From Hyphomicrobium sp. (GTDB lineage: Bacteria > Pseudomonadota > Alphaproteobacteria > Rhizobiales > Hyphomicrobiaceae), in assembly GCA_022844105.1 (NCBI GenBank), contig JALHMJ010000007.1:1-64000 (forward strand): DNA of 64,000 nt. Direction: 5' to 3'. Below are positions 45,325-55,181 of the stretch, piece by piece; positions within the stretch are counted from its first letter, which is position 1; every line of letters starts with the position of its first letter. Under the pieces are notes generated by a model. The model saw nothing but the letters and a program-made list of their open reading frames with translations, ran no database searches and had not been told where the DNA came from. A program made the position numbers and the translations under genes.

Positions 45325-46989
45325 ATGCCACCCCTCATGTCCTTGCACGCCACGCCCGCCCAACTCGAAGTCGTCAACGAAGCCCGCGCTTGGCCGTTCG
45401 ATGAGGCACGCCGCATCGTTGATCGTCTGAAAGCTCTGGACGGCGGCATGGAGAAAACGGTCCTGTTCGAAACCGGATACGGCCCCTCCGGCCTACCGCA
45501 CATCGGCACGTTCGGTGAGGTGGCGCGCACCAGCATGGTCCGCCGCGCCTTTGAGGCGCTGACAAACGGCAAGGTCAAAACCCGCCTGCTGTGCTTTTCA
45601 GACGACCTCGACGGAATGCGCAAGGTTCCAGACAACGTGCCCAATCAAGACATGCTGCGCGCCAACTTGCACAAGCCGCTGACCCGCGTACCCGATCCGT
45701 TTGGCTCGTTCGAAAGTTTCGGCCACCACAATAACGCGATGCTGCGACGGTTTCTCGACACTTTCGGCTTCGATTACGAATTCGCCAGCGCGACCGATTA
45801 CTACACATCGGGCAAATTCGACCCGATCCTGCTGCGCGCCGCCGAGCGCTATCAAGACATCATGGATATCATGCTGCCCACGCTCGGCGAGGAACGGCAG
45901 GCAACCTATAGCTGCTTCCTGCCGATCTCACCATCATCCGGCCGGGTGCTTTATGTGCCGATGAAAGACGTCAACGCCAAGGCAGGCAGCATCACTTTTA
46001 CCGACGAAGACGGAACGGATACCACCTTGCCCGTCACCGGCGGCAACGTGAAGCTGCAATGGAAGCCCGATTTCGGCGCTCGCTGGGCAGCACTCGGTGT
46101 CGACTTTGAAATGTACGGCAAGGATCACATGTCCAACACCGTGGTCTACGACGGCATTTGCGAAGTTCTGGGGGGCAAACCGCCTGAGCACTTTGTCTAC
46201 GAACTCTTTCTCGATGAAAAGGGCGAGAAAATCTCCAAGTCGAAGGGCAACGGCCTCACCATTGACGAGTGGCTGACCTACGCCACGCCCGAAAGCCTGG
46301 CCTTGTTCATGTTTCAGAAGCCGAAAACAGCCAAGCGGCTTCATTTCGACGTCATCCCACGCGCCGTCGATGACTACCTGCAATTTCTCGGCACCTTCCC
46401 CACCCAGGATGCCAAAGCCCAACTCGAAAACCCTGTCTGGCATATCCACGCCGGCACGCCGCCGGCCCAGTCGAGCCCGATCTCGTTCGCGCTCCTGCGC
46501 AATCTGGCGGCCGCCTCCAACGCCGAAAGCAAGGATGTTTTATGGGGCTACATTCGCCGGCACATGGCGGACGCAACGCCGGAGAAGTATCCGCTGCTCG
46601 ACACGCTCGCGGGCTATGCCGTGCGCTATTACCGCGACTTTGAACTGGCCAAGAAATCCTATCGCGCACCCGATGAGGTTGAGCGGGCTGCTTTGCAGGC
46701 CCTCTCCGACGCCCTTGCAACGGCGCCTGCGGACGCGACTGCCGAGACGCTGCAAGGCATCGTCTACGACATTGGCCGCTCCGTGCCGCGCTATCAGGAC
46801 CTCAAGGCCAAGAACGCGACAGTCGAACGCCCAGGCGTGTCAAATGCCTGGTTTGCAGCGATCTACGAAATTCTGCTGGGTGAAAGCAAAGGTCCCCGCT
46901 TCGGATCATTCATCGCGCTCTACGGCATCGACGAAACCCGCGCGCTCATCGGCAATGCGCTGGCGGGCAAAACCGGGCGAAGCGGCTAG
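45325..46989 (+). CDS. lysS: Lysyl-tRNA synthetase, class I
   Basis: A 554-residue class I synthetase. The Rossmann signatures are [13 protein letters not shown] (HIGH-type motif, near residue 54) and [13 protein letters not shown] (KMSKS, near residue 305), so it is the class I enzyme typical of many alphaproteobacteria and archaea rather than the common class II LysRS. It attaches lysine to tRNA-Lys in the cytoplasm. The start may be the ATG at 45325 or the one at 45337; neither has a good ribosome site. Confidence 0.93.
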   Translation: MPPLMSLHATPAQLEVVNEARAWPFDEARRIVDRLKALDGGMEKTVLFETGYGPSGLPHIGTFGEVARTSMVRRAFEALTNGKVKTRLLCFSDDLDGMRKVPDNVPNQDMLRANLHKPLTRVPDPFGSFESFGHHNNAMLRRFLDTFGFDYEFASATDYYTSGKFDPILLRAAERYQDIMDIMLPTLGEERQATYSCFLPISPSSGRVLYVPMKDVNAKAGSITFTDEDGTDTTLPVTGGNVKLQWKPDFGARWAALGVDFEMYGKDHMSNTVVYDGICEVLGGKPPEHFVYELFLDEKGEKISKSKGNGLTIDEWLTYATPESLALFMFQKPKTAKRLHFDVIPRAVDDYLQFLGTFPTQDAKAQLENPVWHIHAGTPPAQSSPISFALLRNLAAASNAESKDVLWGYIRRHMADATPEKYPLLDTLAGYAVRYYRDFELAKKSYRAPDEVERAALQALSDALATAPADATAETLQGIVYDIGRSVPRYQDLKAKNATVERPGVSNAWFAAIYEILLGESKGPRFGSFIALYGIDETRALIGNALAGKTGRSG

Positions 46990-46997
46990 GCCAAACC

Positions 46998-48818
46998 CTA
47001 TTCGCCCTTCGCCAGCGGAGCCATATCAAGGCTCTTGAAGAACACGTTGATAAGACGGTCTGTGCGCTCGGCAATGGTCTGCGCCGTCCAAGATGCTTCT
47101 CGCGCCGCATCTTGCGCAAGTACGAATGTCGAGCGCAGCAAGATCGCCCGCTTGTCGTCCCAGGACAGGGTGCCGGCTTGCTGATTTTCGGACCCCGACA
47201 AGAGAACGACATTACCGAGCTTTTGATGGTGCGCCTTGCATCCGTCGGGATTGCGAAACGCAATCAACCACGCTTTGCACCCCTGCGGGTTGCGCGGCAG
47301 GATGTGTTCGATCGTGACTTCATCACGCAGAATGGGGCCGGGATCTGACCCCAGCGTCCCGCTCAACCGTCGCAGGAAACAGCCAGCGTAATATTTCGAT
47401 GCGAAGTTGCCGCTACGTAAGTTGGAGATCGCTTCGCTGCGCACCCGCTGATCGATGTTGAGCTTCGTCATCTCGCCGGGTGCGAGCCCTGCTTCGATCT
47501 CATCCAGCAGTCTGTGCAGCCGCGTCTCCTGAACGCCGGGATCGACACCGCCGACCTTCGACATCCAGACCAGCCGGTCGAGCTTATGCACGAAGTTCGA
47601 GGTCTCAAGCGCATCTTTGCCGTGCTTTTTCATCCACAGCAGAACGGCCGGTATCCAGACATGCGGATCAATCCAACTCATGTATTCGAAGTGCCGCGCG
47701 ATCTGCTCGCGGATATGCGGATCGGCCCCCACTTGCCCCCGTCGAATGTCTTTCAGACGATTTGCGTATGGCACAAGATGCTCGACCATGAACGACAGAC
47801 CGTCGGTCGCCAATCCAAACCGCTCGACGATCTCGCTTTCGACCGGCCGTACCGAATGATACTTGCCCCGCCACGTCATCGCCCGGATATGGCAAAGGAG
47901 GCGGAACATATCCTCCGGCGTGATGATGCTCTCGCAACTCTCCCACAAATGCGCAGCCGCCATGTGATTGGCCGCCGGCATGGCCGCCAGAAGAAACGAC
48001 TTCGCTTCGTCGGCATGACTGAACGCGAGACGGGTATCCTGCTCGGTGTTCAGCATCGTCCACGCATCGTCGGCATGATCAACGACGACGGTAATGAGGT
48101 TGCAGCGCGTGAGAACGTAATCGGCCAGTTTGCGGCGCACGTCGTCCGTCATGCCGGGAGCCAGCAGCTCGGAACGGATACAATCGCGGTTGTCGACGAT
48201 GTTGCGCTCCGTCTCGGACAGGCTTTCGCGCGGCACGTCCGGCTCCGTTTCCGTCGCACCTCGCCTTTGCACGACGTTCGCAAACAACTTGGCGGGCAGC
48301 GCTTGGATCGTCAGCAAGCTCCGGCGAGGGTCCGTATCAGGCCAGGATTCGTCGAGGATCAAGCTGTGAAGTCGCCGCGACCTGTCCGCATCAGTTTCCA
48401 GGTCGCGCAAAACTGCAATCAGCATGGTCAGAGTGACCATTCTTTGGTGACCATCAACAAGTTCTGCATCCACCGTGCCGGCCGACTGAGCCAGCATGAG
48501 ACGCCCCAGCGGATAAAACCGCTTGCGCGTGTCTCGCTGCATCGCCCATCGTAGGTCGGAGAGAAGGCGGGCGGCGTTTTCGGGGCGCCAAGCATAGGCG
48601 CGCTGGAAACAAGCGAGGCGAAATCTGTATCGGCCGTCCAAAAGCTTGCCGACGGACAAAACCTCAGCCTTCAAAGCAATGTCGCTGTTGTCCGATTTCG
48701 GCAACCTGCCATTAGCGTCGGGCTGAACCAAGGACTGCAGCGTATCTGCAGCCTTTGGTGGATCAGCCGGAACCGAACGCGCCACCAGCGCCGCTCTAGC
48801 CCAGAAGCCTACGGGCAT
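46998..48818 (-). CDS. DUF262/DUF1524 (GmrSD-like) protein, putative phage defence nuclease
   Basis: A protein of about 600 residues. The N-terminal DUF262 (ParB/Srx-like) domain has RFRLACFQRAYAWRPENAAR and VDGHQRMVTLTMLIAVLRD, with DGHQR replacing the usual DGQQR. The C-terminal DUF1524 domain has the HNH-like TIEHILPRNPQG and KLGNVVLLSGSENQQAG. This is the architecture of GmrSD-type type IV restriction enzymes, which use a nucleotide to cut modified phage DNA. It stands alone, convergent with lysS. The start is uncertain: the frame is open from a GTG at 48905, and ATG 48818 is given; neither has a ribosome site. Confidence 0.8.
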   Translation of the reverse strand: MPVGFWARAALVARSVPADPPKAADTLQSLVQPDANGRLPKSDNSDIALKAEVLSVGKLLDGRYRFRLACFQRAYAWRPENAARLLSDLRWAMQRDTRKRFYPLGRLMLAQSAGTVDAELVDGHQRMVTLTMLIAVLRDLETDADRSRRLHSLILDESWPDTDPRRSLLTIQALPAKLFANVVQRRGATETEPDVPRESLSETERNIVDNRDCIRSELLAPGMTDDVRRKLADYVLTRCNLITVVVDHADDAWTMLNTEQDTRLAFSHADEAKSFLLAAMPAANHMAAAHLWESCESIITPEDMFRLLCHIRAMTWRGKYHSVRPVESEIVERFGLATDGLSFMVEHLVPYANRLKDIRRGQVGADPHIREQIARHFEYMSWIDPHVWIPAVLLWMKKHGKDALETSNFVHKLDRLVWMSKVGGVDPGVQETRLHRLLDEIEAGLAPGEMTKLNIDQRVRSEAISNLRSGNFASKYYAGCFLRRLSGTLGSDPGPILRDEVTIEHILPRNPQGCKAWLIAFRNPDGCKAHHQKLGNVVLLSGSENQQAGTLSWDDKRAILLRSTFVLAQDAAREASWTAQTIAERTDRLINVFFKSLDMAPLAKGE

Positions 48819-49103
48819 GCCGAGTGTCGGTCGCTGTGCCAATCGTTTCCCCCTGAACCGGCCCTTAGTAACTTTTCTTCTGCCGCACCGGACGCGCGAA
48901 CGCACCCTGCGGCTTTCTAGACCGCCCGGCTCATCGGCCAGCGACGAGCAATGTGAGGAGGGTCAGTATTGATCACTAGGTTATCGACTGCAAGCATCAG
49001 AAAATAAGATTCTCATAGTCCCAGAAACATCAGTACCGCATCGTCTTGCCCGCAACACTCAACTCACCTACTCATCCAACAGCGGATTGAACGTGGAGTG
49101 AAC

Positions 49104-49451
49104 GTGGCGAACATCGTTTATAAAATTGTCGATGCAGCGGAATGGCAAGATGCGCAACGGCATGGCGTGTATCTTGGTTCCACGGATGACCGCCGCGATG
49201 GATTTATTCACCTCTCGTTCGCCGATCAGATCGAAGGTACGGCGGCTCGCCATTTCTCCAACCGCGATGGCCTGCTGCTGATCGCTTTTTCCGCCGATGC
49301 ACTCGGAAGTGCACTGCGCCACGAACCCTCACGCGGCGGCGCATTGTTTCCCCATCTCCACACAGCATTGGCGACAGCGGCAGCTTTGTGGGAAAAGCCG
49401 CTGGTCGTCTGTGATGATGGCGTCCCCCGCGTCAAGGGAGACGGAGCCTAA
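49104..49451 (+). CDS. DUF952 protein
   Basis: A 115-residue protein of family DUF952: IVYKIVDAAEWQDAQRHGVY, DGFIHLSFADQIEGTAARHF and FPHLHTAL, which is the complete signature. The GTG at 49104 has GGAG five bases upstream; a GTG at 49098 overlaps that site. The function of the family is unknown. It overlaps pyrD by one base, a conserved neighbourhood in Hyphomicrobiales. Confidence 0.85.
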   Translation: MANIVYKIVDAAEWQDAQRHGVYLGSTDDRRDGFIHLSFADQIEGTAARHFSNRDGLLLIAFSADALGSALRHEPSRGGALFPHLHTALATAAALWEKPLVVCDDGVPRVKGDGA

Positions 49452-50542
49452 TGCTCTCAAGTCTTTATGGCATTGCCCGCGGCGCGCTGTTCGCGATGCA
49501 GCCCGAAGAGGCGCACGAATTCACGCTCCGCATGCTCGAACGCGGATTGTATCCGCGCGATGCGTCGCCGTCGGCGCCGGAATTGAACGCCGGGATTTTC
49601 GGTCTTCGCTTTCCAAACCCGATCGGTATCGCTGCCGGCTATGACAAAGATGCGCGCGTCCCCGATGCGGTGCTCGGACTAGGCTGCGGCTTTGCTGAAG
49701 TCGGAACGCTTACCCCGCAACCTCAATCCGGAAACCCGCGCCCCCGCGTCTTCCGCCTCGTCCCAGATCATGGACTCATCAACCGGTTGGGTTTCAACAA
49801 CGGCGGTCACGACGCAGCACTTGCGCGACTGCAGGCGCGTACCCCGACAGGCATCGTCTGCGTCAACGTCGGAGCCAACAAGGATTCAACAGACCGCGCC
49901 GGCGATTACGTCCGCGGCATGACCACGTTTTACGATGTGGCCTCTATGTTCACGGTCAATATTTCGTCACCCAACACGCCCGGCCTTCGCGACTTGCAGG
50001 CACCCGCGGCGCTTGACGCTTTGATCGGTCGCATCATGGCTACCCGATCGGCGCTCGTGGCCGCCGGCAAACCAAACCGGCCGGTCATCGTCAAAGTCGC
50101 GCCTGACATTGCCGAAGACGACATCGCCCCGATAGCCGAACACCTGATGGCTCATGCCGTGGACGGTATCGCCGTGTCGAACACGACCCTGGCGCGCAAC
50201 AATTTAAGCGACCCCCACCAAGCCGAAGCCGGCGGATTGTCAGGCCGCCCCGTGTTCCACCGCTCGACGGTGATGCTGGCGAAATTTTATCGCGCCACGG
50301 GCGGACGCATCCCCCTCATCGGGATCGGCGGCATTGACAGCGTGGAAACGGCGCTCGCCAAAATCGAGGCCGGCGCCTCGCTGATCCAGCTTTACACCGG
50401 CTTGATTTATCAAGGCCCTGGATTGATCGGCGACATCAAACGCGGCCTCGTCATCGCGGTGCGCCGCGCTGGCGCCCGCAAAATCACGGAACTGACCGGA
50501 CGCCGGTCTGACGAATGGGCCGCAAAGCCATTCGAGATGTGA
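49451..50542 (+). CDS. pyrD: Dihydroorotate dehydrogenase (quinone), class 2
   Basis: A 363-residue membrane-associated flavoenzyme that oxidises dihydroorotate to orotate with a quinone as acceptor (pyrimidine synthesis). The N-terminal amphipathic helix (GIARGALFAMQPEEAHEFTL), FMN-binding GIAAGYDKDARV, the substrate/catalytic block NISSPNTPGLRDLQ with its Ser, and IGIGGIDSVETALAKIEAGA are all present. Full length. It follows DUF952 and is convergent with a small membrane protein gene 8 bp away. Confidence 0.95.
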   Translation: MLSSLYGIARGALFAMQPEEAHEFTLRMLERGLYPRDASPSAPELNAGIFGLRFPNPIGIAAGYDKDARVPDAVLGLGCGFAEVGTLTPQPQSGNPRPRVFRLVPDHGLINRLGFNNGGHDAALARLQARTPTGIVCVNVGANKDSTDRAGDYVRGMTTFYDVASMFTVNISSPNTPGLRDLQAPAALDALIGRIMATRSALVAAGKPNRPVIVKVAPDIAEDDIAPIAEHLMAHAVDGIAVSNTTLARNNLSDPHQAEAGGLSGRPVFHRSTVMLAKFYRATGGRIPLIGIGGIDSVETALAKIEAGASLIQLYTGLIYQGPGLIGDIKRGLVIAVRRAGARKITELTGRRSDEWAAKPFEM

Positions 50543-50550
50543 CCGACCGG

Positions 50551-50820
50551 TCACTCAGGCTTTTTTAAGATGGCAGCCACACGCGTAATCGCCCAGATCG
50601 GCACCACCACGATCGCCCCCAGCAGAAGATACTGCAGCATCCAATCAACGGCGCCAAACCCCAGGTCGTAGATGGCCCGCAAAAGCTCGTTGATCCGGTC
50701 GAAAAAATTGCGGAGATTTATGCCAAGCGCGGTCAATACCACGCCGACGACGATCGAGATCAGCGCCAGCCGCACCACCACCGCCAACGGGCTGCCTCCA
50801 AAGATCGTGTTGCGGTCCAT
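50551..50820 (-). CDS. Small DUF6460-like membrane protein
   Basis: An 89-residue protein with two hydrophobic segments (LAVVVRLALISIVVGVVLTA and LGAIVVVPIWAITRVAA) around an amphipathic stretch (NLRNFFDRINELLRAIYDLG). The pattern GFGAVDWMLQYLLLGAIVVV matches the DUF6460 family, small integral-membrane proteins of Hyphomicrobiales without known function. It is divergent from the helicase by about 95 bp. Confidence 0.7.
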   Translation of the reverse strand: MDRNTIFGGSPLAVVVRLALISIVVGVVLTALGINLRNFFDRINELLRAIYDLGFGAVDWMLQYLLLGAIVVVPIWAITRVAAILKKPE

Positions 50821-50914
50821 CGAATTCTGCGCTCCACCAGCAATGAGAATGGCCTGATAGCATACGGGCTATCGAAGTGCGACCCGTCCTGTCCGTTGGC
50901 GCGTATCCCAGATC

Positions 50915-53617
50915 ATGGCCTTGAAACCCCAAGCACGGCAGAAGACGTCAGCCGGCCCACGCCCGGCGCGTGTTGCGAACCGCCCCGGCCCGACGCCAGT
51001 TGTACCGCTTTTACCTGAGCCGTTCGCCGGCTGGTTCGCGGACAGAGGTTGGCAACCGCGCGCCCACCAGCTCGCCCTCGTCGAAAAAGCCGCGTCCCGC
51101 CGCTCGACATTGTTGATTGCCCCGACGGGCGCTGGAAAAACCCTGTCCGGGTTTCTTCCCAGCCTGATCTCGCTGGCCGCGCGCCGCACCCGCGCCAACA
51201 CACCGGGCCGTCGGTTACACACGCTTTATATTTCGCCCCTCAAGGCGCTCGCTGTCGATGTTGCACGCAACGTAATGGCGCCGATTGCCGACATGGGTCT
51301 ACCGATCAAATGCGAGACACGATCCGGCGACACGTCCACGGCCAAGCGCCAGCGCCAGCGTCAGTCCCCGCCCGACATTTTGATGACGACGCCCGAACAG
51401 CTGGCACTCCTTTTAAGCCACGAAGATGCACCCTTTCTCTTCGGAGCGCTCGACACGGTCATTCTCGATGAATTGCACACGCTCTCCGCATCCAAGCGCG
51501 GCGACCTTCTGGCGCTCGACCTTGCACGGCTGCGCCGTCTGGCTCCCGGCCTGATGATGATCGGTCTGTCGGCAACCGTCGCACGCCCCGCCGAACTCCG
51601 CGCCTACCTCAACGAACAGGAGACGCCCGAAACCCACATCACACTGGCGGATGTCATTGCGGCACCTCCGGGCGCCGCTCCGAACATCACGATCCTTGAA
51701 CAGGATGAACCGGTGCCGTGGGGCGGACATTCCGCGCGCTACGCGCTCGCCACCGTCTACGAGGCCATCAAGGCGCACAAGTTGAGCCTCGTCTTCGTCA
51801 ACACGCGCATGCAAGCGGAGTTGATCTTCCAGGAACTATGGCGCGTCAACGACGCAGCGCTCCCCATCGCCTTGCACCATGGCTCATTGTCGCTGGAGCA
51901 GCGGCGCAAGGTGGAGGCTGCGATGGCGGCCGGTTCCTTAAAAGCCGTCGTCGCAACATCCACGCTCGATCTAGGCATCGACTGGGGCGACGTTGATCTC
52001 GTCGTGAACATTGGCGCACCCAAAGGCGCCAGCCGGCTCATTCAACGGGTCGGTCGCGCCAATCACCGGCTCGATGAACCCTCAAAGGCACTGCTGGTCC
52101 CGGCCAACCGTTTCGAGGTCCTGGAATGCCGCGCTGCACTCGAAGCGGCCGGCGCCGGCGAACAGGATGCCGTCGTGGATCGCACCGGTGGGCTCGACGT
52201 TCTGGCCCAGCATGTCCTCGGCATGGCATGCTCCGCGCCGTTTCGGCCCGATGAACTGTTTGCCGAAGTCCGCTCCGCCCTTCCGTACGCGGGGCTGACC
52301 CGCAGCTCATTCGACCGCATCCTCGATTTTGTCGCCACCGGTGGTTACGCCCTGCGCGCATACGACCGCTTCGCACGCCTGCGTGCGACCGAAGACGGAC
52401 GCTTGCGCCTCGCCCACCCCAATATCGCCAATCAGTATCGGCTGAATGTGGGAACCATTGTCGAAAGCCCCATGATCAAGCTGCGCCTCACCCGCGCGCG
52501 GGTCCGATCTGGCGGTCAACCAGCCGGCTTTGCCGGCGGCCGGGTCCTCGGCGAAGTCGAGGAATATTTCGTTGAGCAGCTCACGCCGGGCGACACGTTT
52601 GTCTTTGCAGGCGAGGTCCTGCGCTTCGAAGGCATGCAGGAGACCGAAGCCTATTGCGCCCGCTCGAACGCCACCGATCCAATGATCCCGAGCTACAATG
52701 GCGGCAAATTTCCACTTTCCACCCATCTCGCCGGCCGTGTTCGCGCGATGATTGCCGATCCGCGCTCCTGGTCAAACCTTCCGCGCCCCGTCGCCGAATG
52801 GCTGGCGTTGCAGCAGGAAAAGTCAGCGATACCTTCCGCCGACGAAGTCCTGATCGAGACATTCCGCCACGGCACTCGGCACCACATGGTGCTCTACTCC
52901 TTCGAGGGCCGTCTCGCCCATCAGACGCTCGGCATGCTCCTGACGCGCCGCCTCGACCGCTGGGGCGCCAAGCCACTTGGCTTCGTCGCGAACGATTATG
53001 GCCTCTCGGTTTGGGCCGCCTCGGACCTTTCCGCCTTGATCGCCACCGGCCGAATTGATCTGGCAAGGCTCCTCGAAGAAGACCTGCTCGGCGACGATCT
53101 CGATGCGTGGCTGGCCGAGAGCCTCCTGATGAAGCGCACCTTTCGCTACTGCGCCGTTATTGCCGGGCTGATCGAGCGACGCCATCCCGGCCGCGAAAAA
53201 TCCGGCCGGCAGGTGACGATGTCCACAGATCTCGTCTATGACGTCTTGAGAAAACACGAGCCTGGCCACATCCTGCTCGAAGCCGCATGGAACGACGCGG
53301 CGTCGGGATTGCTCGATCTCCGGCGCCTTGGCCAATTCCTCGGCCGCATCAAGGGCCGAATCAGGCATCAAGCATTGCAGCGCGTATCACCTCTGTCGGT
53401 ACCGATCCTGCTTGAGATCGGCAAGGAGCCGGTCGCCCGGTTCGCCCGCGAGGACTTGTTGCGCGACGCCGCCGAAGACTTGATCCGCAGCGCAACCCTC
53501 TCAGACGATCCCGAGCCGGCGGCGACGACCAAGAAAAAGAACATGACGGGGGAGAAGACATCGCATGGCCATTCTCGCTCTCAAACCCGAGCGCCTCGAC
53601 GCGGGCGAATTCAATGA
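50915..53617 (+). CDS. Ligase-associated DNA damage response DEXH-box helicase
   Basis: A 900-residue Lhr-type helicase. Walker A is LIAPTGAGKTLSGF, the DEXH box ILDELHTLSASKRG, motif III GLSATVARP, and the C-terminal motor ends with IQRVGRANHRLDEP. The Lhr winged-helix/beta-barrel region follows (VGTIVESPMIKLRL, SYNGGKFPLSTHLA). This is the helicase of the four-gene ligase-associated repair cassette. Only this gene and pdeM are in the window; the ATP-dependent ligase and exonuclease are not adjacent. It overlaps pdeM by 53 bases. Confidence 0.9.
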   Translation: MALKPQARQKTSAGPRPARVANRPGPTPVVPLLPEPFAGWFADRGWQPRAHQLALVEKAASRRSTLLIAPTGAGKTLSGFLPSLISLAARRTRANTPGRRLHTLYISPLKALAVDVARNVMAPIADMGLPIKCETRSGDTSTAKRQRQRQSPPDILMTTPEQLALLLSHEDAPFLFGALDTVILDELHTLSASKRGDLLALDLARLRRLAPGLMMIGLSATVARPAELRAYLNEQETPETHITLADVIAAPPGAAPNITILEQDEPVPWGGHSARYALATVYEAIKAHKLSLVFVNTRMQAELIFQELWRVNDAALPIALHHGSLSLEQRRKVEAAMAAGSLKAVVATSTLDLGIDWGDVDLVVNIGAPKGASRLIQRVGRANHRLDEPSKALLVPANRFEVLECRAALEAAGAGEQDAVVDRTGGLDVLAQHVLGMACSAPFRPDELFAEVRSALPYAGLTRSSFDRILDFVATGGYALRAYDRFARLRATEDGRLRLAHPNIANQYRLNVGTIVESPMIKLRLTRARVRSGGQPAGFAGGRVLGEVEEYFVEQLTPGDTFVFAGEVLRFEGMQETEAYCARSNATDPMIPSYNGGKFPLSTHLAGRVRAMIADPRSWSNLPRPVAEWLALQQEKSAIPSADEVLIETFRHGTRHHMVLYSFEGRLAHQTLGMLLTRRLDRWGAKPLGFVANDYGLSVWAASDLSALIATGRIDLARLLEEDLLGDDLDAWLAESLLMKRTFRYCAVIAGLIERRHPGREKSGRQVTMSTDLVYDVLRKHEPGHILLEAAWNDAASGLLDLRRLGQFLGRIKGRIRHQALQRVSPLSVPILLEIGKEPVARFAREDLLRDAAEDLIRSATLSDDPEPAATTKKKNMTGEKTSHGHSRSQTRAPRRGRIQ

Positions 53618-54293
53618 CCAGCCCATCTCGATTTGCGGCAAGTCCTTTCGCGCCGATTTCTCCGGCGCGCTCTACTGGCCGGCCGAAAACGCCCTCATCG
53701 TTGCCGACCTTCATCTTGAAAAAGGCTCCGCGTTTGCCGCCAAAGGCATCATGCTTCCGCCCTACGACACCCGCGAAACGCTGACGCGCCTGGCTGAAGC
53801 CATCGACCGCTATCAGGCTGCAACGATTATTTTGCTGGGCGACAGTCTGCATGATGAAGCCGGTGCCTCGCGCCTGACCACCGAAGATCGCGAGAGCCTC
53901 GCGATCCTGCAGGAAGACCGCGAATGGATCTGGATCACCGGCAACCACGATCGCACGATCGCCCATGAGCTGGGGGGGCATGTTCTCGATGATCTCACCG
54001 TCGAGGGCCTGACGTTTCGCCATGAACCGACCGTTGGTCGCGCGACCCATGAGATTGCCGCACACTTGCATCCGGCCGCAAAACTTTCCCTGCATGGTTA
54101 TAGTTTTAGACGCCCCTGTTTCGTCGCCAATGGCCTGCGCCTCGTCATGCCCGCGTTTGGCACGTACACCGGCGGCCTGAACATTCTGGATGACGCCTTC
54201 TATCCGCTGTTCGGCACCGACGGAATGGCGGTATGGATGCTCGGCCAGGAAGGACTTTACCCCATCGCCCCGCGCCTGCTGCGCCCAGACTGA
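53565..54293 (+). CDS. pdeM: Ligase-associated DNA damage response endonuclease PdeM
   Basis: A 242-residue calcineurin-like phosphoesterase with LIVADLHLEKGSAFA, IILLGDSLHDE, WITGNHDRTI and, in place of the usual GHLHP, AAHLHPAAKLSLHGYSFRRP. The metal ligands appear complete. Its 53-base overlap with the helicase gene shows they are expressed together. It ends next to, and convergent with, the TIGR02186 gene. Confidence 0.88.
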   Translation: MAILALKPERLDAGEFNDQPISICGKSFRADFSGALYWPAENALIVADLHLEKGSAFAAKGIMLPPYDTRETLTRLAEAIDRYQAATIILLGDSLHDEAGASRLTTEDRESLAILQEDREWIWITGNHDRTIAHELGGHVLDDLTVEGLTFRHEPTVGRATHEIAAHLHPAAKLSLHGYSFRRPCFVANGLRLVMPAFGTYTGGLNILDDAFYPLFGTDGMAVWMLGQEGLYPIAPRLLRPD

Positions 54294-55181
54294 CTAAGCA
54301 CCGCGGCGGCGGAAAACGGCGGAAGCAACAACGCCTGTCGTGAGCGCCAACAGCACCGTGACGATGCCGTAGAGAAATGGACGGTCCAGCGCGAACGCAT
54401 AGAGCCAGCGCTCGATGCCCTCGCGCTCAAGCACCACACGGGATTGAAATCGGCTCAGAAGTTTTCCGTCTTTGAAAAGATAGACCCGTGCCGTCAGTGG
54501 ACCCACCGGGACCGTGGCCGGCAATGCGATCGTTGCCCGGAACAAACTCCGTCCGGTAAAAATGACACCGTAATCATCGCGTTGGAATAGCCGCGCTGCT
54601 TGCTTCAAGCGCGACACCGCGTCCTTATATGCGATCAGGTCTTCACTCGAAACGCGCACAGCCGAACCTGCCGAGGCCGCCATGCGCACTGCGTCGAGCC
54701 CAATCCCGTTTTCCTCCAACGCCGCCACATCGGCAAATTCCTCAAGCGGACGCGTCGACGCCACCGCGTAATAGCTCGGCACCGCGTTGAAGTTGAAGGT
54801 TTTGCTGTTCACCCAAAGCCCGGCGACCCGACCTTTCTTGCGCACCATCAGCGGCTCCGGTGCGCCTTCCACAACCACGACCACATCGTAAAATCCGGAT
54901 TCCGCACTGGGCTGTCGGCTATTCTCGATGGTCCCGAAAACCAGAATCTCGGCGCCCGAATAGCCCGATGTAATCGCGATCGTCCGCGTCGACACATCGG
55001 CTTCGATCCGTTCGGCCGGCCCCGGGGCAGGCGGCGGCTGGCCAGTCGCCAGACCGGGCTTGATGCGCTTGGCTTTCGGCAGGGTCTGCGCAACGGCGGC
55101 AGGCTCGTAAAGGAGCGGCAAGGTCATCGCACTTGCCAGTGCGGCGACAAGAGCCAGGCGAATGAAACGGGCTCGCCTCAT
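54294..55181 (-). CDS. TIGR02186-family membrane-anchored protein
   Basis: A 295-residue protein with a signal peptide (FIRLALVAALASAMTLPLLY), a Pro-rich linker, a beta-rich domain (IEADVSTRTIAITSGYSGAE, ILVFGTIENSR, GLWVNSKTFNFNAVPSYYAV) and a C-terminal transmembrane helix (FLYGIVTVLLALTTGVVASA). It matches TIGR02186, an alphaproteobacterial family of unknown function almost always found beside a TauE/SafE permease, as here (four-base overlap, start ATG 55181). Confidence 0.85.
   Translation of the reverse strand: MRRARFIRLALVAALASAMTLPLLYEPAAVAQTLPKAKRIKPGLATGQPPPAPGPAERIEADVSTRTIAITSGYSGAEILVFGTIENSRQPSAESGFYDVVVVVEGAPEPLMVRKKGRVAGLWVNSKTFNFNAVPSYYAVASTRPLEEFADVAALEENGIGLDAVRMAASAGSAVRVSSEDLIAYKDAVSRLKQAARLFQRDDYGVIFTGRSLFRATIALPATVPVGPLTARVYLFKDGKLLSRFQSRVVLEREGIERWLYAFALDRPFLYGIVTVLLALTTGVVASAVFRRRGA

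Noticed and set aside
47514-48554. A 346-codon plus-strand frame opposite the DUF262/DUF1524 gene
   Set aside because: No family features, no ribosome site, and the minus strand has clear DUF262 and HNH-like motifs.
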